Below, in pieces: positions 24,636 to 32,642 of a stretch of 64,000 nt of DNA. Position 1 is the stretch's first letter. Every line of letters starts with the position of its first letter. A model generated the notes under the pieces. The model searched no databases and was not told the DNA's origin. It saw only the letters and a program-made list of their open reading frames with translations. Origin of the DNA: RBG-16-66-20 sp964564865 (GTDB taxonomy: Bacteria > Pseudomonadota > Gammaproteobacteria > Burkholderiales > SG8-39); NCBI GenBank assembly GCA_964564865.1, contig CAZMDA010000005.1, positions 24,047 through 88,046 of the forward strand, in the 5' to 3' direction. The translations under genes were made by a program, and so were the position numbers.

Positions 24636-25754
24636 CTAGAGCAGGACCAGGTTGTCCCGGTGGATGAGCTCGGGCTCGTCCACGTATCCCAGGATGGCCT
24701 CGATCTCGCCCGACGGGCGTCCCATGATCCGGCGCGTCTCGGCCGCCGAGTAGTTGGCCAGCCCGCGGGCGACCTCGCGGCCGGCCGGATCCACGCAGGC
24801 GACCACCGCGCCGCGCTCGAACTCGCCCGTCACTTCGCGCACCCCGATCGGCAGCAGGCTCTTGCCGCCGCTCAGCAGCGCCTTCACCGCGCCCGCGTCC
24901 AGCGTGACTCGGCCGCCCAGGTTGAGGTGGTCGGCGAGCCACTGCTTACGCGCCGCGAGCGGCATGGTCCCGGCGCGCAGCACCGTTCCCAGCGCCTCGC
25001 CGCGCGCCAGCCGCAGGAGCACGTCGGGCTCGCGGCCGGAGGCGATGACGGTGTGCGCGCCGCTGCGCGCCGCGCGCTTGGCGGCCAGCACCTTGGTGAT
25101 CATGCCGCCCTTGCCCAGGTCCGAGCCGGCGCCCCCGGCCATGGCCTCCAGGCGCGGCTCGCCGGCCCGCGCCTCGCCGATCAGCTGCGCAGAAGGGTTC
25201 CGGCGCGGGTCGGCATCGTACAGGCCGGCCTGGTCGGTGAGGATCACCAGCGCGTCGGCTTCCACCAGGTTGGTCACCAGCGCGCCCAGGGTGTCGTTGT
25301 CGCCGAAGCGGATCTCGTCGGTGACCACGGTGTCGTTCTCGTTGATCACCGGGATCACGCCCAGCTCGAGCAGGGTGCGCAGGGTCGAGCGCGCGTTCAG
25401 GTAGCGTTCGCGGTCCGCCATGTCGGCATGGGTCAGCAGCACCTGCGCGGTGGCGAGGCCGTGCTCGCGGAACGAGGATTCGTAGGCCTGCACCAGGCCC
25501 ATCTGGCCCACCGCGGCGGCCGCCTGCAACTCGTGCATCGCGCTGGGCCGCCTGGCCCAGCCCAGGCGCAGCATGCCTTCGGCGATGGCGCCGCTGGAAA
25601 CCAGCACGCAGCGCTTGCCGATCCCGCGCAGCTGCGCGATCTGCGCCGCCCAGCGCGCGATCGCCGCGGTGTCCAGGCCGCGGCCCTCGTTGGTCACCAG
25701 GGTGGAGCCCACCTTGACCACCAGCGTTCCGGCATCGGCGATGACGCGGCTCAC
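24636..25754 (-). CDS. proB: Glutamate 5-kinase
   Basis: First step of proline synthesis, ATP-dependent phosphorylation of glutamate. It has 372 residues. The amino-acid kinase domain contains LVVKVGSTLVTNEGRGLD, VSSGAIAEGM, VIPVINENDTVVTDEIRFGDNDTLGA and GKGGMITKVLAAKRA. A C-terminal PUA domain begins at about 280. The start is GTG 25754, overlapping the obgE stop (GTGA), so it is coupled to obgE, an arrangement usual in betaproteobacteria. Confidence 0.97.
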   Translation of the reverse strand: MSRVIADAGTLVVKVGSTLVTNEGRGLDTAAIARWAAQIAQLRGIGKRCVLVSSGAIAEGMLRLGWARRPSAMHELQAAAAVGQMGLVQAYESSFREHGLATAQVLLTHADMADRERYLNARSTLRTLLELGVIPVINENDTVVTDEIRFGDNDTLGALVTNLVEADALVILTDQAGLYDADPRRNPSAQLIGEARAGEPRLEAMAGGAGSDLGKGGMITKVLAAKRAARSGAHTVIASGREPDVLLRLARGEALGTVLRAGTMPLAARKQWLADHLNLGGRVTLDAGAVKALLSGGKSLLPIGVREVTGEFERGAVVACVDPAGREVARGLANYSAAETRRIMGRPSGEIEAILGYVDEPELIHRDNLVLL

Positions 25755-26773
25755 CGCGACGCCCTTTCCGCCTTGCCCGACAGGAACCGGTGTACTGCGG
25801 TGCTCAGCTCGCGGCAACCCTCGCCGTTGATCGCAGAGATCATGAACCAGGGTTTCTTCCAGCGCAGTGCGCGCAGCATGCGCTGCACGCGCGCCCCGGC
25901 GTCCGGTGCAAGGTCGGCCTTGTTGAACACCAGCCAGCGCGGCTTGCGGGCGAGGCCGGCGTCGTACTTCTTCAGCTCGGCGGCGAGTGCGCGGATGCCC
26001 CTCACCGGGTCGGCGCCTTCTTCCGGCGGCGCAAGGTCCACCAGATGCAGCAGCAGGCGGGTGCGCGACAGGTGGCGCAGGAACTGGTGGCCGAGGCCCG
26101 CGCCCTCGGCGGCGCCTTCGATCAGGCCCGGGATGTCGGCGATGACGAAGGAAGCATCGTGCGCAATGCGCACCACGCCGAGCGACGGATTGAGGGTGGT
26201 GAACGGATAGTCGGCCACCTTGGGCCGGGCGGCGGAAACGGCGCGGATGAAGGTGGACTTGCCGGCGTTGGGCAGGCCGAGCAGGCCGACGTCGGCCAGT
26301 ACGCGCAGTTCCAGCTTCAGGGTGCGCGACTCGCCGGGCTCGCCACGGGTGAACTGGCGCGGGGCGCGGTTGATGCTCGACTTGAAATGCAGGTTGCCGA
26401 GACCGCCCTTGCCGCCGCGCGCAAGCAAGGCGCGCTGGCCGTCCTCGGTCAGGTCGGCGACGATGTCGCCGGTCCCTGCGTCCCTGAAGATGGTGCCCAC
26501 CGGCACGCGCAGCACCAGGTCCTCGCCGCCGTGGCCGTACTTGTCCGCGCCGCGGCCGACGTCGCCGGCCTGGGCGCGATGGATCCGGGCGTAGCGGTAG
26601 TCGATGAGCGTGTTGAGGTTGCGGTCGGCCAGCGCCCAGATGCTGCCGCCGCGGCCCCCGTCGCCTCCCGAGGGGCCGCCGCGCGGCACGAACTTCTCGC
26701 GCCGGAACGCGGCGCTGCCGTCCCCGCCCTTGCCGGCGTGGACTTCGATGCGCGCTTCGTCGATGAATTTCAT
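25751..26773 (-). CDS. obgE: GTPase Obg/CgtA
   Basis: Ribosome-associated GTPase needed for 50S assembly and growth control. It has 340 residues: a glycine-rich Obg fold (1-158, GKGGDGSAAFRREKFVPRGG), the G domain with Walker A GLPNAGKST (166-174), DIPGLIEGAAEGAGLG and NKADL. The acidic C-terminal extension of E. coli ObgE (390 residues) is missing, as in many betaproteobacteria. It follows rpmA, with a strong terminator in between, so its level probably depends on read-through. Confidence 0.97.
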   Translation of the reverse strand: MKFIDEARIEVHAGKGGDGSAAFRREKFVPRGGPSGGDGGRGGSIWALADRNLNTLIDYRYARIHRAQAGDVGRGADKYGHGGEDLVLRVPVGTIFRDAGTGDIVADLTEDGQRALLARGGKGGLGNLHFKSSINRAPRQFTRGEPGESRTLKLELRVLADVGLLGLPNAGKSTFIRAVSAARPKVADYPFTTLNPSLGVVRIAHDASFVIADIPGLIEGAAEGAGLGHQFLRHLSRTRLLLHLVDLAPPEEGADPVRGIRALAAELKKYDAGLARKPRWLVFNKADLAPDAGARVQRMLRALRWKKPWFMISAINGEGCRELSTAVHRFLSGKAERASR

Positions 26774-26800
26774 GGCGGCCCGCGTTTCTCCTGGACAAAC

Positions 26801-26830
26801 AAAAAAGCCCTGCCGGCTCCGGCAGGGCTT
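26801..26830 (-). terminator. Rho-independent terminator between rpmA and obgE
   Basis: On the minus strand an AAGCCCTGCCG arm, a GAGC loop and a CGGCAGGGCTT arm are followed by TTTTTTG. Stem and U-tract are both strong. It should stop or reduce transcription from rplU-rpmA before obgE-proB. Confidence 0.85.
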
Positions 26831-26853
26831 TCGCGCGGGAGCCGGAGGCCTGG

Positions 26854-27111
26854 CTAGGCCGGGACCACGCTCACCGTCTTGCGCTCGGTGGTGCCGCGCT
26901 CGGTGTACTCCACCTTGCCGGCGACGCGCGCGAACAGGGTGTGGTCGCGGCCGATGCCGACGTTGTCGCCCGGGCGCACCACGGTGCCGCGCTGGCGGAC
27001 GAGGATCGAGCCCGCGGTCACGCTCTGCCCGCCGTAGACCTTCACGCCGAGGCGCTTGGCCTGGGAGTCGCGGCCGTTGCGGGAGCTGCCGCCTGCTTTC
27101 TTGTGTGCCAT
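26854..27111 (-). CDS. rpmA: 50S ribosomal protein L27
   Basis: Large-subunit protein whose N-terminus reaches the peptidyl-transferase centre. It has 85 residues, beginning MAHKKAGGSSRNGRDSQAKRLGVK, with no cleavable N-terminal extension, and GSILVRQRGT. It is 19 bases after rplU, with which it is co-transcribed. Confidence 0.98.
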   Translation of the reverse strand: MAHKKAGGSSRNGRDSQAKRLGVKVYGGQSVTAGSILVRQRGTVVRPGDNVGIGRDHTLFARVAGKVEYTERGTTERKTVSVVPA

Positions 27112-27130
27112 GGTCCGGTTCTCCTGTGGG

Positions 27131-27445
27131 TCAGGCGCCGACGAAGCCGTCGATGCGCACTTCGGTGTAGTTCTGGCGGTGGCCCTGGTTCTTGATGTAG
27201 TGCTTGCGGCGGCGCATCTTGAAGATGCGCACCTTGTCGCCGCGGCCGTGGCCGACGACGGTCGCCTTCACCGCGGCGCCGGCGACGTAGGGCGCGCCGA
27301 CCTTCGCCGCCTCGCCTTCCCCGAGCATCAGCACCTTGTCGAAGGTGAGGGTGGCGCCGACTTCCGCCTCGAGGGACTCGATGCGGAGCTGCTCGCCCGA
27401 TTTCACGCGGTACTGCTTGCCGCCGGTCTGGATCACTGCGTACAT
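27131..27445 (-). CDS. rplU: 50S ribosomal protein L21
   Basis: Large-subunit protein binding 23S rRNA, 104 residues: MYAVIQTGGKQYRVKSGEQLRIESL and the C-terminal KMRRRKHYIKNQGHRQNYTEVRI. It is first in rplU-rpmA-(terminator)-obgE-proB, and divergent from ispB across a 130-base spacer with a near-consensus promoter. Confidence 0.98.
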   Translation of the reverse strand: MYAVIQTGGKQYRVKSGEQLRIESLEAEVGATLTFDKVLMLGEGEAAKVGAPYVAGAAVKATVVGHGRGDKVRIFKMRRRKHYIKNQGHRQNYTEVRIDGFVGA

Positions 27446-27510
27446 GGCTTGCTTTCCTGGCTGGGTTCTGACGGGTTTGGTGCAGTCGATTGCTGGAGCA
27501 AAGACTTGGA

Positions 27511-27540
27511 ATTATAAGGGATTTCGCCAGTCTTCGTCAA
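27511..27540 (-). promoter_or_regulatory. Sigma-70 promoter of rplU-rpmA
   Basis: On the minus strand, TTGACG (27535-27540), an 18-base spacer and a perfect TATAAT (27511-27516). Predicted start near 27504 gives a leader of about 60 bases before rplU. Confidence 0.75.
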
Positions 27541-27575
27541 AGCCCCCCGTCACCCCCTATGGTAACTTTGCGCCC

Positions 27576-28544
27576 GTGACGAATACCCGGATCCTGGCCC
27601 CGATCGAGGCCGACATGCGCCTGGTGGAGGCCCGGATCGGCGAGCGGCTGGGATCCGACGTCGGGCTGGTGCGCCAGGTGGCGGAATACCTGGTGGCCGG
27701 GGGCGGCAAGCGCCTGCGCCCGGCGCTGCTGCTGCTCGCCTCCGGTGCCGCCGGCTGCCGCAGCGAGGCGCGCATCGAGCTCGCCGCGGTGGTCGAGTTC
27801 ATCCACACCGCGACGCTCCTGCACGACGACGTGGTGGACGTCTCCGAGATGCGCCGCGGCCGCGACACCGCGAATGCGCAGTTCGGCAATGCCGCCGCCG
27901 TCCTGGTCGGGGATTTCCTCTATTCGCGCGCGTTCCAGATGATGGTGGGCTGCGGCAGCATGCGGGTGATGCAGGTGCTGGCCGAGGCCACCAACACGAT
28001 CGCCGAGGGCGAAGTGCTGCAGCTGATGAACTGCCACGACCCGCGCGTGGGCGAGGGCGCCTACCTGGAGGTGATCCGGAGGAAGACCGCCAAGCTGTTC
28101 GAGGCGGCCGCGCGCCTCGGGGCCGTGCTGGCGGAGGCGCCGCCGGCGGTCGAGGCGGCGCTCGCCGAGTACGGCATGCGCGTCGGCACCGCGTTCCAGC
28201 TGGTCGACGACGTGCTCGATTACTCGGGGGACGCCGCCAGCATCGGCAAGAGCCTGGGGGACGACCTCGCCGAGGGCAAGCCGACGCTGCCCCTGATCCG
28301 GGCCATGGCCTGCGGCGACGCGGAGCAGGCGCGCGTGGTGCGCGAGGCGATCGAACAGGGCGGCCGGGGCGAATTCGAGCGGGTACTGGCGGCGGTCCGG
28401 GCGACGGGCGCGCTCGACTACGCCCGCGGCGTCGCGCTGCGGGAGGCCGACGCCGCGCGCGCGGCGCTCGGGACGCTCGCGCCCTCGGCGCACCGCGATT
28501 CCTTGCTAGAATTGGCGTCCTTCTCGGTCACCCGCCGCTCGTAG
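27576..28544 (+). CDS. ispB: Octaprenyl-type polyprenyl diphosphate synthase
   Basis: Makes the polyprenyl tail of ubiquinone from farnesyl and isopentenyl diphosphate. It has 322 residues from a GTG start, like E. coli IspB (323). The chain-length region GGGKRLRPALLLLASGAAG precedes the first Asp motif LLHDDVVD, and the second is FQLVDDVLDYSG. KSLGDDLAEGKPTLPLI is also conserved. It is divergent from rplU, a very common arrangement. Upstream reading-frame extension is not family-like. Confidence 0.95.
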   Translation: MTNTRILAPIEADMRLVEARIGERLGSDVGLVRQVAEYLVAGGGKRLRPALLLLASGAAGCRSEARIELAAVVEFIHTATLLHDDVVDVSEMRRGRDTANAQFGNAAAVLVGDFLYSRAFQMMVGCGSMRVMQVLAEATNTIAEGEVLQLMNCHDPRVGEGAYLEVIRRKTAKLFEAAARLGAVLAEAPPAVEAALAEYGMRVGTAFQLVDDVLDYSGDAASIGKSLGDDLAEGKPTLPLIRAMACGDAEQARVVREAIEQGGRGEFERVLAAVRATGALDYARGVALREADAARAALGTLAPSAHRDSLLELASFSVTRRS

Positions 28545-28568
28545 TCGCCGGGGTGGCACGGTCGCAAT

Positions 28569-28645
28569 CGGGGTGTAGCTCAGCCTGGTAGAGTACTGCG
28601 TTCGGGACGCAGGTGTCGCTGGTTCGAATCCAGTCACCCCGACCA
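28569..28645 (+). tRNA. tRNA-Pro, anticodon CGG
   Basis: A 77-base cloverleaf. Acceptor CGGGGTG pairs with CACCCCG, the anticodon arm is CTGCG-TTCGGGA-CGCAG with CGG at 34-36, the T loop is TTCGAAT and CCA is encoded. It reads CCG, a favoured proline codon in this GC-rich genome. Confidence 0.97.
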
Positions 28646-28682
28646 ATTTTCCCCTCCCTCCGCACACGGTCATAATGCCGCC

Positions 28683-28910
28683 ATGGGCCGGCTGATCCTC
28701 ATCGTCCTCATCGTGCTGCTGGTGCTGTGGCTGCTGCGCCGGGCGCTGGCGGCCGGCAAGCGGCAGGAGCCGCCCGCAGGCGGCGGCGCGCCGGACCTGG
28801 TCAGCTGCGCGCACTGCGGCGTCAACCTGCCCAGGGGCGAGGCGCGCAGCGCCGGTGGCCGGCACTACTGCAGCGAGGAGCATTGGCGGCTCGGGCCGCG
28901 GGAGGATTGA
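28683..28910 (+). CDS. PP0621-type small membrane protein with Cys motif
   Basis: A 75-residue protein: one N-terminal membrane helix (residues 4-19, LILIVLIVLLVLWLL), a short basic linker, then a putative zinc-binding element with CAHC and a third Cys in HYCSEEH (His also available). This composition matches the PP0621 family. Function is unknown. Its stop overlaps the pilS start (TGATG), so it is translationally coupled to the pilS-pilR pair. Confidence 0.8.
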   Translation: MGRLILIVLIVLLVLWLLRRALAAGKRQEPPAGGGAPDLVSCAHCGVNLPRGEARSAGGRHYCSEEHWRLGPRED

Positions 28911-30499
28911 TGCGCGGCGCCCCCGGCTACTCCGGGCTGTTCGCGCGCGACGAGGGCACGCCCGAGTCGTTCTGGATCTCGCTGCGCTACTTCAACCTCT
29001 ACCGCATGGCGGTAGCGGCGCTGTTCCTGGGCCTTACGCTGTTCTACGCCGACGCGCTCAACCTGGGCTCGCACCGCCTGGAGACCTTCCGCTATGCCGC
29101 CGGCGCCTGGCTGGTGCTGGGCGGGATGTTCCACAGCGTGCTGCGCCACCTGCGCGAGCAGTTCAACCTGCAGCTGTCGATGCACGTGTTCCTCGACATC
29201 GTCGCGATCACGGTGCTGATGTACGCGAGCGGCGGCCTGAGGAGCGGCCTGGGCGCCATGCTGCTGATCTCCCTGATCGGGGCGGCGCTCGTCGCGCCGA
29301 GGCGCCTCGCGCTGCTCTACGCCGCGCTGGCGACCATCGCGCTGCTGCTGGAGCAAAGCTACTGGGTGCTCCAGTTCGACGCCCCGGAGGCGAGCTACCT
29401 GCAGCCCGGGCTGCTGGCGATCGGCTGCTTCGCCATCGCCGGGGTCACCAGCTGGCTGGCGCAGCGGGTGGCGGCGAGCGAGCACCTCGCGCGCCTGCGC
29501 GGCCGGGAGCTGGCGACGCAGATGCGCGTCAACCAGCTGGTGATCCAGGACATGCAGGACGGCGTGCTGGTGCTCGACGCCCAGGGCCGGGTGGTGCAGT
29601 TCAACCCGCGGGCGCAGCGCCTGCTGGGCGCCGAGGCGCTGCGCGGCGCCGACATCGGCCGGCTGGCGCCGGGCGCGGCCGAGCGCTGGCGCGCCTGGCG
29701 CGCCAGCGGCGACTCGGCGCCCTCGGAAATCGAGCTGCGCGGCCGCGGCCTGCGCCTGCGCATGATGGAGGCGGGCGCCGACGAGGACCTGAGCGTGGTG
29801 TTCGTCGAGGACACCACGCGCGCCACCGAGGAGGCGCGCCAGCTCAAGCTGGCCGCGCTCGGGCGCCTGACGGCCAACATCGCGCACGAGATCCGCAACC
29901 CGCTGGCGGCGATCAGCCATGCCGCGGAGCTGCTGGGCGAGGAACAGCGCGGCCGCGACCGCGAGCGCCTGTGCCGTATCATCAACGACAACACGCGGCG
30001 GCTGGAGCGCCTGGTCGCCGACGTGCTGCAGCTCAACCGGCGCGACCGCGCCGCCGCCGAGCCGATCGAGCTCGCCGGCTGGCTGCAGCAGTTCGTGGAG
30101 GATTTCGCGATGAACGAGTCGGTGCCGCGCGAGACCATGGCCGTCGAGGCGGCGCGCCCGGTGCAGGTGCAGTTCGACCGCGAGCACCTGCGCCAGGTCC
30201 TGTGGAACCTGCTGCGCAACGCGGTGCGCCATGCGCGCCCGGGCCCGGGCAGCGTGCGCATCGCGCTGGGCGCCTTCGCCGGCCAGGTCGAGATCAACGT
30301 CATCGACAACGGACCCGGTGTGTCGCGCGGGGACCAGTCGAACCTGTTCGAGCCCTTCTTCACCACCGACAGCAAGGGCACGGGACTCGGTCTTTACCTG
30401 GCGCGCGAGCTGTGCGGCGCCAACCGCGCCGAGCTGGAGTACGTGGACGGGGCGCAGGGCGCGCACTTCCGCGTCGTCTGCCGCGAGGCCGCCGCGTGA
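28910..30499 (+). CDS. pilS: Sensor histidine kinase PilS
   Basis: Inner-membrane sensor kinase of the type IV pilus two-component system. It has 529 residues. About six membrane helices occupy residues 25-190, then come a PAS-like domain (about 200-310, MQDGVLVLDAQGRVVQFNPRAQRLLG), the H-box with His 326 (ANIAHEIRNPLAAISHA), an N box (LWNLLRNAVRHA) and G boxes (VIDNGPGV, GTGLGLYLARELC). PilR follows with a GTGA overlap. No pilin gene is in the window. Confidence 0.93.
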   Translation: MRGAPGYSGLFARDEGTPESFWISLRYFNLYRMAVAALFLGLTLFYADALNLGSHRLETFRYAAGAWLVLGGMFHSVLRHLREQFNLQLSMHVFLDIVAITVLMYASGGLRSGLGAMLLISLIGAALVAPRRLALLYAALATIALLLEQSYWVLQFDAPEASYLQPGLLAIGCFAIAGVTSWLAQRVAASEHLARLRGRELATQMRVNQLVIQDMQDGVLVLDAQGRVVQFNPRAQRLLGAEALRGADIGRLAPGAAERWRAWRASGDSAPSEIELRGRGLRLRMMEAGADEDLSVVFVEDTTRATEEARQLKLAALGRLTANIAHEIRNPLAAISHAAELLGEEQRGRDRERLCRIINDNTRRLERLVADVLQLNRRDRAAAEPIELAGWLQQFVEDFAMNESVPRETMAVEAARPVQVQFDREHLRQVLWNLLRNAVRHARPGPGSVRIALGAFAGQVEINVIDNGPGVSRGDQSNLFEPFFTTDSKGTGLGLYLARELCGANRAELEYVDGAQGAHFRVVCREAAA

Positions 30500-31896
30500 G
30501 CCGCGCCGAGCGCCGCGGCGCCCCGGCCGTCGCCGGAGGGCGCGTGCTGGTGGTGGACGATGAGCCCGACATCCGCGAGCTGCTGGAGCTGACGCTGTCG
30601 CGCATGGGCCTGGGCGTCGAGGCGGTGGGCACCGTCGGCGAGGCCAAGGCGCGGCTGAAGGACGCGCGCTTCAGCCTGTGCCTCACCGACATGCGGCTGC
30701 CCGATGGCGAGGGCCTCGACCTGGTGCGCCATATTGCCGGGCTGGCCGCCGACCTGCCGGTGGCCGTGATCACGGCGTACGGCAGCGCCGAGAACGCGGT
30801 GGCGGCGCTGAAGGCGGGCGCCTTCGACTACGTCGCCAAGCCGGTGGCCCTGGAGCAACTGCGCGCGCTGGTGCGCGCGGCCCTGGCGCTGCCCGGGGGC
30901 GGCGAGCCGCCGCCCCCGGGGCAGCGCCTGCTGGGCGAGAGCCCGCCGCTCGCCGCGGTGCGGGCGACGGTGGCCAAGCTCGCCCGCACGCAGGCGCCGG
31001 TCTACATCTCGGGGGAGTCGGGCAGCGGCAAGGAACTGGCCGCGCGCCTGATTCACGCCGGGGGGGCGCGGCGCAGCTCGCCCTTCGTCCCGGTCAACTG
31101 CGGCGCCATCCCGGAGAACCTGATGGAAAGCGAGTTCTTCGGCTACCGCAAGGGCGCCTTCACCGGCGCGCAGGAGGACCGGGACGGCTTCTTCCAGGCT
31201 GCGGACGGCGGCACGCTGTTCCTCGACGAGGTGGCCGAGCTGCCGCTGGCGATGCAGGTCAAGCTGCTGCGCGCGATCCAGGAGAAGCGCGTGCGCAAGG
31301 TGGGCGCGACGCAGGAGGACGCGGTGGACGTGCGCGTGATCTCGGCGACGCACCAGGACCTCGCCGCGCTGGTGGAGGCCGGCCGCTTCCGCCGCGACCT
31401 GTTCTACCGGCTGAACGTCATCGAGCTGGAAATGCCCCCGTTGCGCGACTGCCGGGAGGACGTGCCGCTGATCGCGGCCACGCTGCTGGAGCGCCTGGCG
31501 CGCCAGAACGCGTTGCCGCCCCGCCGGCTGTCCGCCGCCGCGCTGGAAGGACTCAAGAGCTACGATTTCCCGGGCAACGTGCGCGAGCTGGAGAACATAC
31601 TGGAGCGCGCGGTGGCGCTGTCGGCGGGCGACGAGATCGGCCTGGAGGACCTGCGCCTGCACCCGGCCGCGGGCGAGGGCGCGCCTGAGCCGGGCGCCGG
31701 CGGCGAGGTGCCGGGGGCGCCGTTGCCGGACTACCTCGACCGCGTGGAGCGCGAGGCGATCCTCGCCGCGCTGGCGCGCACCGGGTTCAACCGCACCGCG
31801 GCCGCCAGGCTGCTCGGCATCAGCTTTCGCACGCTGCGCTACCGGATGCAACGGCTGGGCATCCGCGATCCGGGGCACGATGGGCCGCCGGCCTGA
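30496..31896 (+). CDS. pilR: Sigma-54 response regulator PilR
   Basis: NtrC-type activator of 466 residues, GTG start. The receiver domain (16-130) has acidic residues VVDDEPD and the phosphoacceptor Asp 65 (LCLTDMRLPDG). The AAA+ domain has Walker A SGESGSGKE, the sigma-54 contact loop GAFTGA (in YRKGAFTGAQED), Walker B GGTLFLDEVAEL and an arginine finger region. A Fis-type helix-turn-helix ends the protein (FNRTAAARLLGISFRTLRYRM). It normally drives pilA from a sigma-54 promoter. Its end overlaps ampD by 17 bases. Confidence 0.95.
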   Translation: MSRAERRGAPAVAGGRVLVVDDEPDIRELLELTLSRMGLGVEAVGTVGEAKARLKDARFSLCLTDMRLPDGEGLDLVRHIAGLAADLPVAVITAYGSAENAVAALKAGAFDYVAKPVALEQLRALVRAALALPGGGEPPPPGQRLLGESPPLAAVRATVAKLARTQAPVYISGESGSGKELAARLIHAGGARRSSPFVPVNCGAIPENLMESEFFGYRKGAFTGAQEDRDGFFQAADGGTLFLDEVAELPLAMQVKLLRAIQEKRVRKVGATQEDAVDVRVISATHQDLAALVEAGRFRRDLFYRLNVIELEMPPLRDCREDVPLIAATLLERLARQNALPPRRLSAAALEGLKSYDFPGNVRELENILERAVALSAGDEIGLEDLRLHPAAGEGAPEPGAGGEVPGAPLPDYLDRVEREAILAALARTGFNRTAAARLLGISFRTLRYRMQRLGIRDPGHDGPPA

Positions 31897-32422
31897 GGGC
31901 TGGCTGGACGGGGTGCGCCGCGTGCTGTCGCCGAATTGCGACAGCCGCCCGCCGCAGGCGCGCGTCACCCTGGCGCTGCTGCATGCGATCAGCCTGCCGC
32001 GCGGCGAGTATGGCGGCGATGCCGTCGAGCGCCTGTTCACCAACCGCCTCGATCCCGCGGCGCATCCGTCGTTCGCCGGGCTGGCGGGGGTGAGGGTATC
32101 GGCGCACTTCCTGGTGCGCCGCGACGGCACGCTGCTGCAGTTCGTCCCGCTGCACCGGCGGGCCTGGCATGCCGGCGCCTCGCGCTGGCGCGGGCGCGAG
32201 CGCTGCAACGACATCTCGGTCGGGATCGAGCTCGAAGGAGTGGACGACGCCGGCTTCGCGCCTGCCCAGCAACGGCGCCTCGCCGCGCTGCTGGGCACGC
32301 TCGCGGCGCGCCTGCCGCTGCGCGCCATTGCGGGGCACAGCGACGTCGCGCCGGGGCGGAAGACGGATCCGGGCCCCGGCCTGGACTGGGCGCGCCTGCT
32401 GGGCGCGCTGGCACGTCACTAG
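31880..32422 (+). CDS. ampD: 1,6-anhydro-N-acetylmuramyl-L-alanine amidase AmpD
   Basis: Cytoplasmic zinc amidase of cell-wall recycling that removes the peptide from anhydro-muropeptides. In many species it thereby controls ampC-type beta-lactamase induction. It has 180 residues: the zinc His of LLHAISLPRGEYGG, the SAHFLVRRDGTLLQFVPLHRRAWHAG core and the His/Asp pair in GHSDVAPGRKTDPGPGLDW. It starts within the end of pilR, so it is probably transcribed with pilSR. It fits the several murein enzymes elsewhere in the window. Confidence 0.95.
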   Translation: MGRRPEGWLDGVRRVLSPNCDSRPPQARVTLALLHAISLPRGEYGGDAVERLFTNRLDPAAHPSFAGLAGVRVSAHFLVRRDGTLLQFVPLHRRAWHAGASRWRGRERCNDISVGIELEGVDDAGFAPAQQRRLAALLGTLAARLPLRAIAGHSDVAPGRKTDPGPGLDWARLLGALARH

Positions 32423-32492
32423 AATTAGTACCTCCCCGGGCCGCCGGGCCCACATCTAGTAGCCTCGCTGCACCGCGCAATGCGGCGCGCGC

Positions 32493-32520
32493 TTGCAATT
32501 TCCCAACTGCGTGATACAGT
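32493..32520 (+). promoter_or_regulatory. Candidate promoter of nrdAB
   Basis: TTGCAA (32493-32498), a 16-base spacer and TACAGT (32515-32520). The predicted start (about 32527) falls inside the first NrdR box, so NrdR bound there would block initiation. This co-location supports both calls. Confidence 0.45.
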
Positions 32521-32524
32521 GCGT

Positions 32525-32571
32525 CCACAACAAGTAGTTGCCAATCAGTGGCTCAGCACTAGATATTGTGG
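32525..32571. promoter_or_regulatory. Tandem NrdR boxes upstream of nrdA
   Basis: Two 16-base sites resembling the NrdR consensus acaCwAtATaTwGtgt. Box 1 (32525-32540) is CCACAACAAGTAGTTG, and box 2 (32556-32571) is GCACTAGATATTGTGG, which matches 13 of 16 positions. Their starts are 31 bases apart, three helical turns, the spacing usual for NrdR pairs. NrdR represses ribonucleotide reductase genes when dATP is abundant. Confidence 0.75.
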
Positions 32572-32642
32572 TCAATTCAGAGCTTGTAACGGGATCGTCA
32601 TTCCCCGGCCCGACCGGGGAGGGAAGAAACGGGAGACGGGAG

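Noticed and set aside
32538..32642. N-terminal extension of NrdA from TTG 32538
   Set aside because: It would cover the NrdR box region, has no relation to the family, and has no ribosome-binding site. ATG 32643 fits better.
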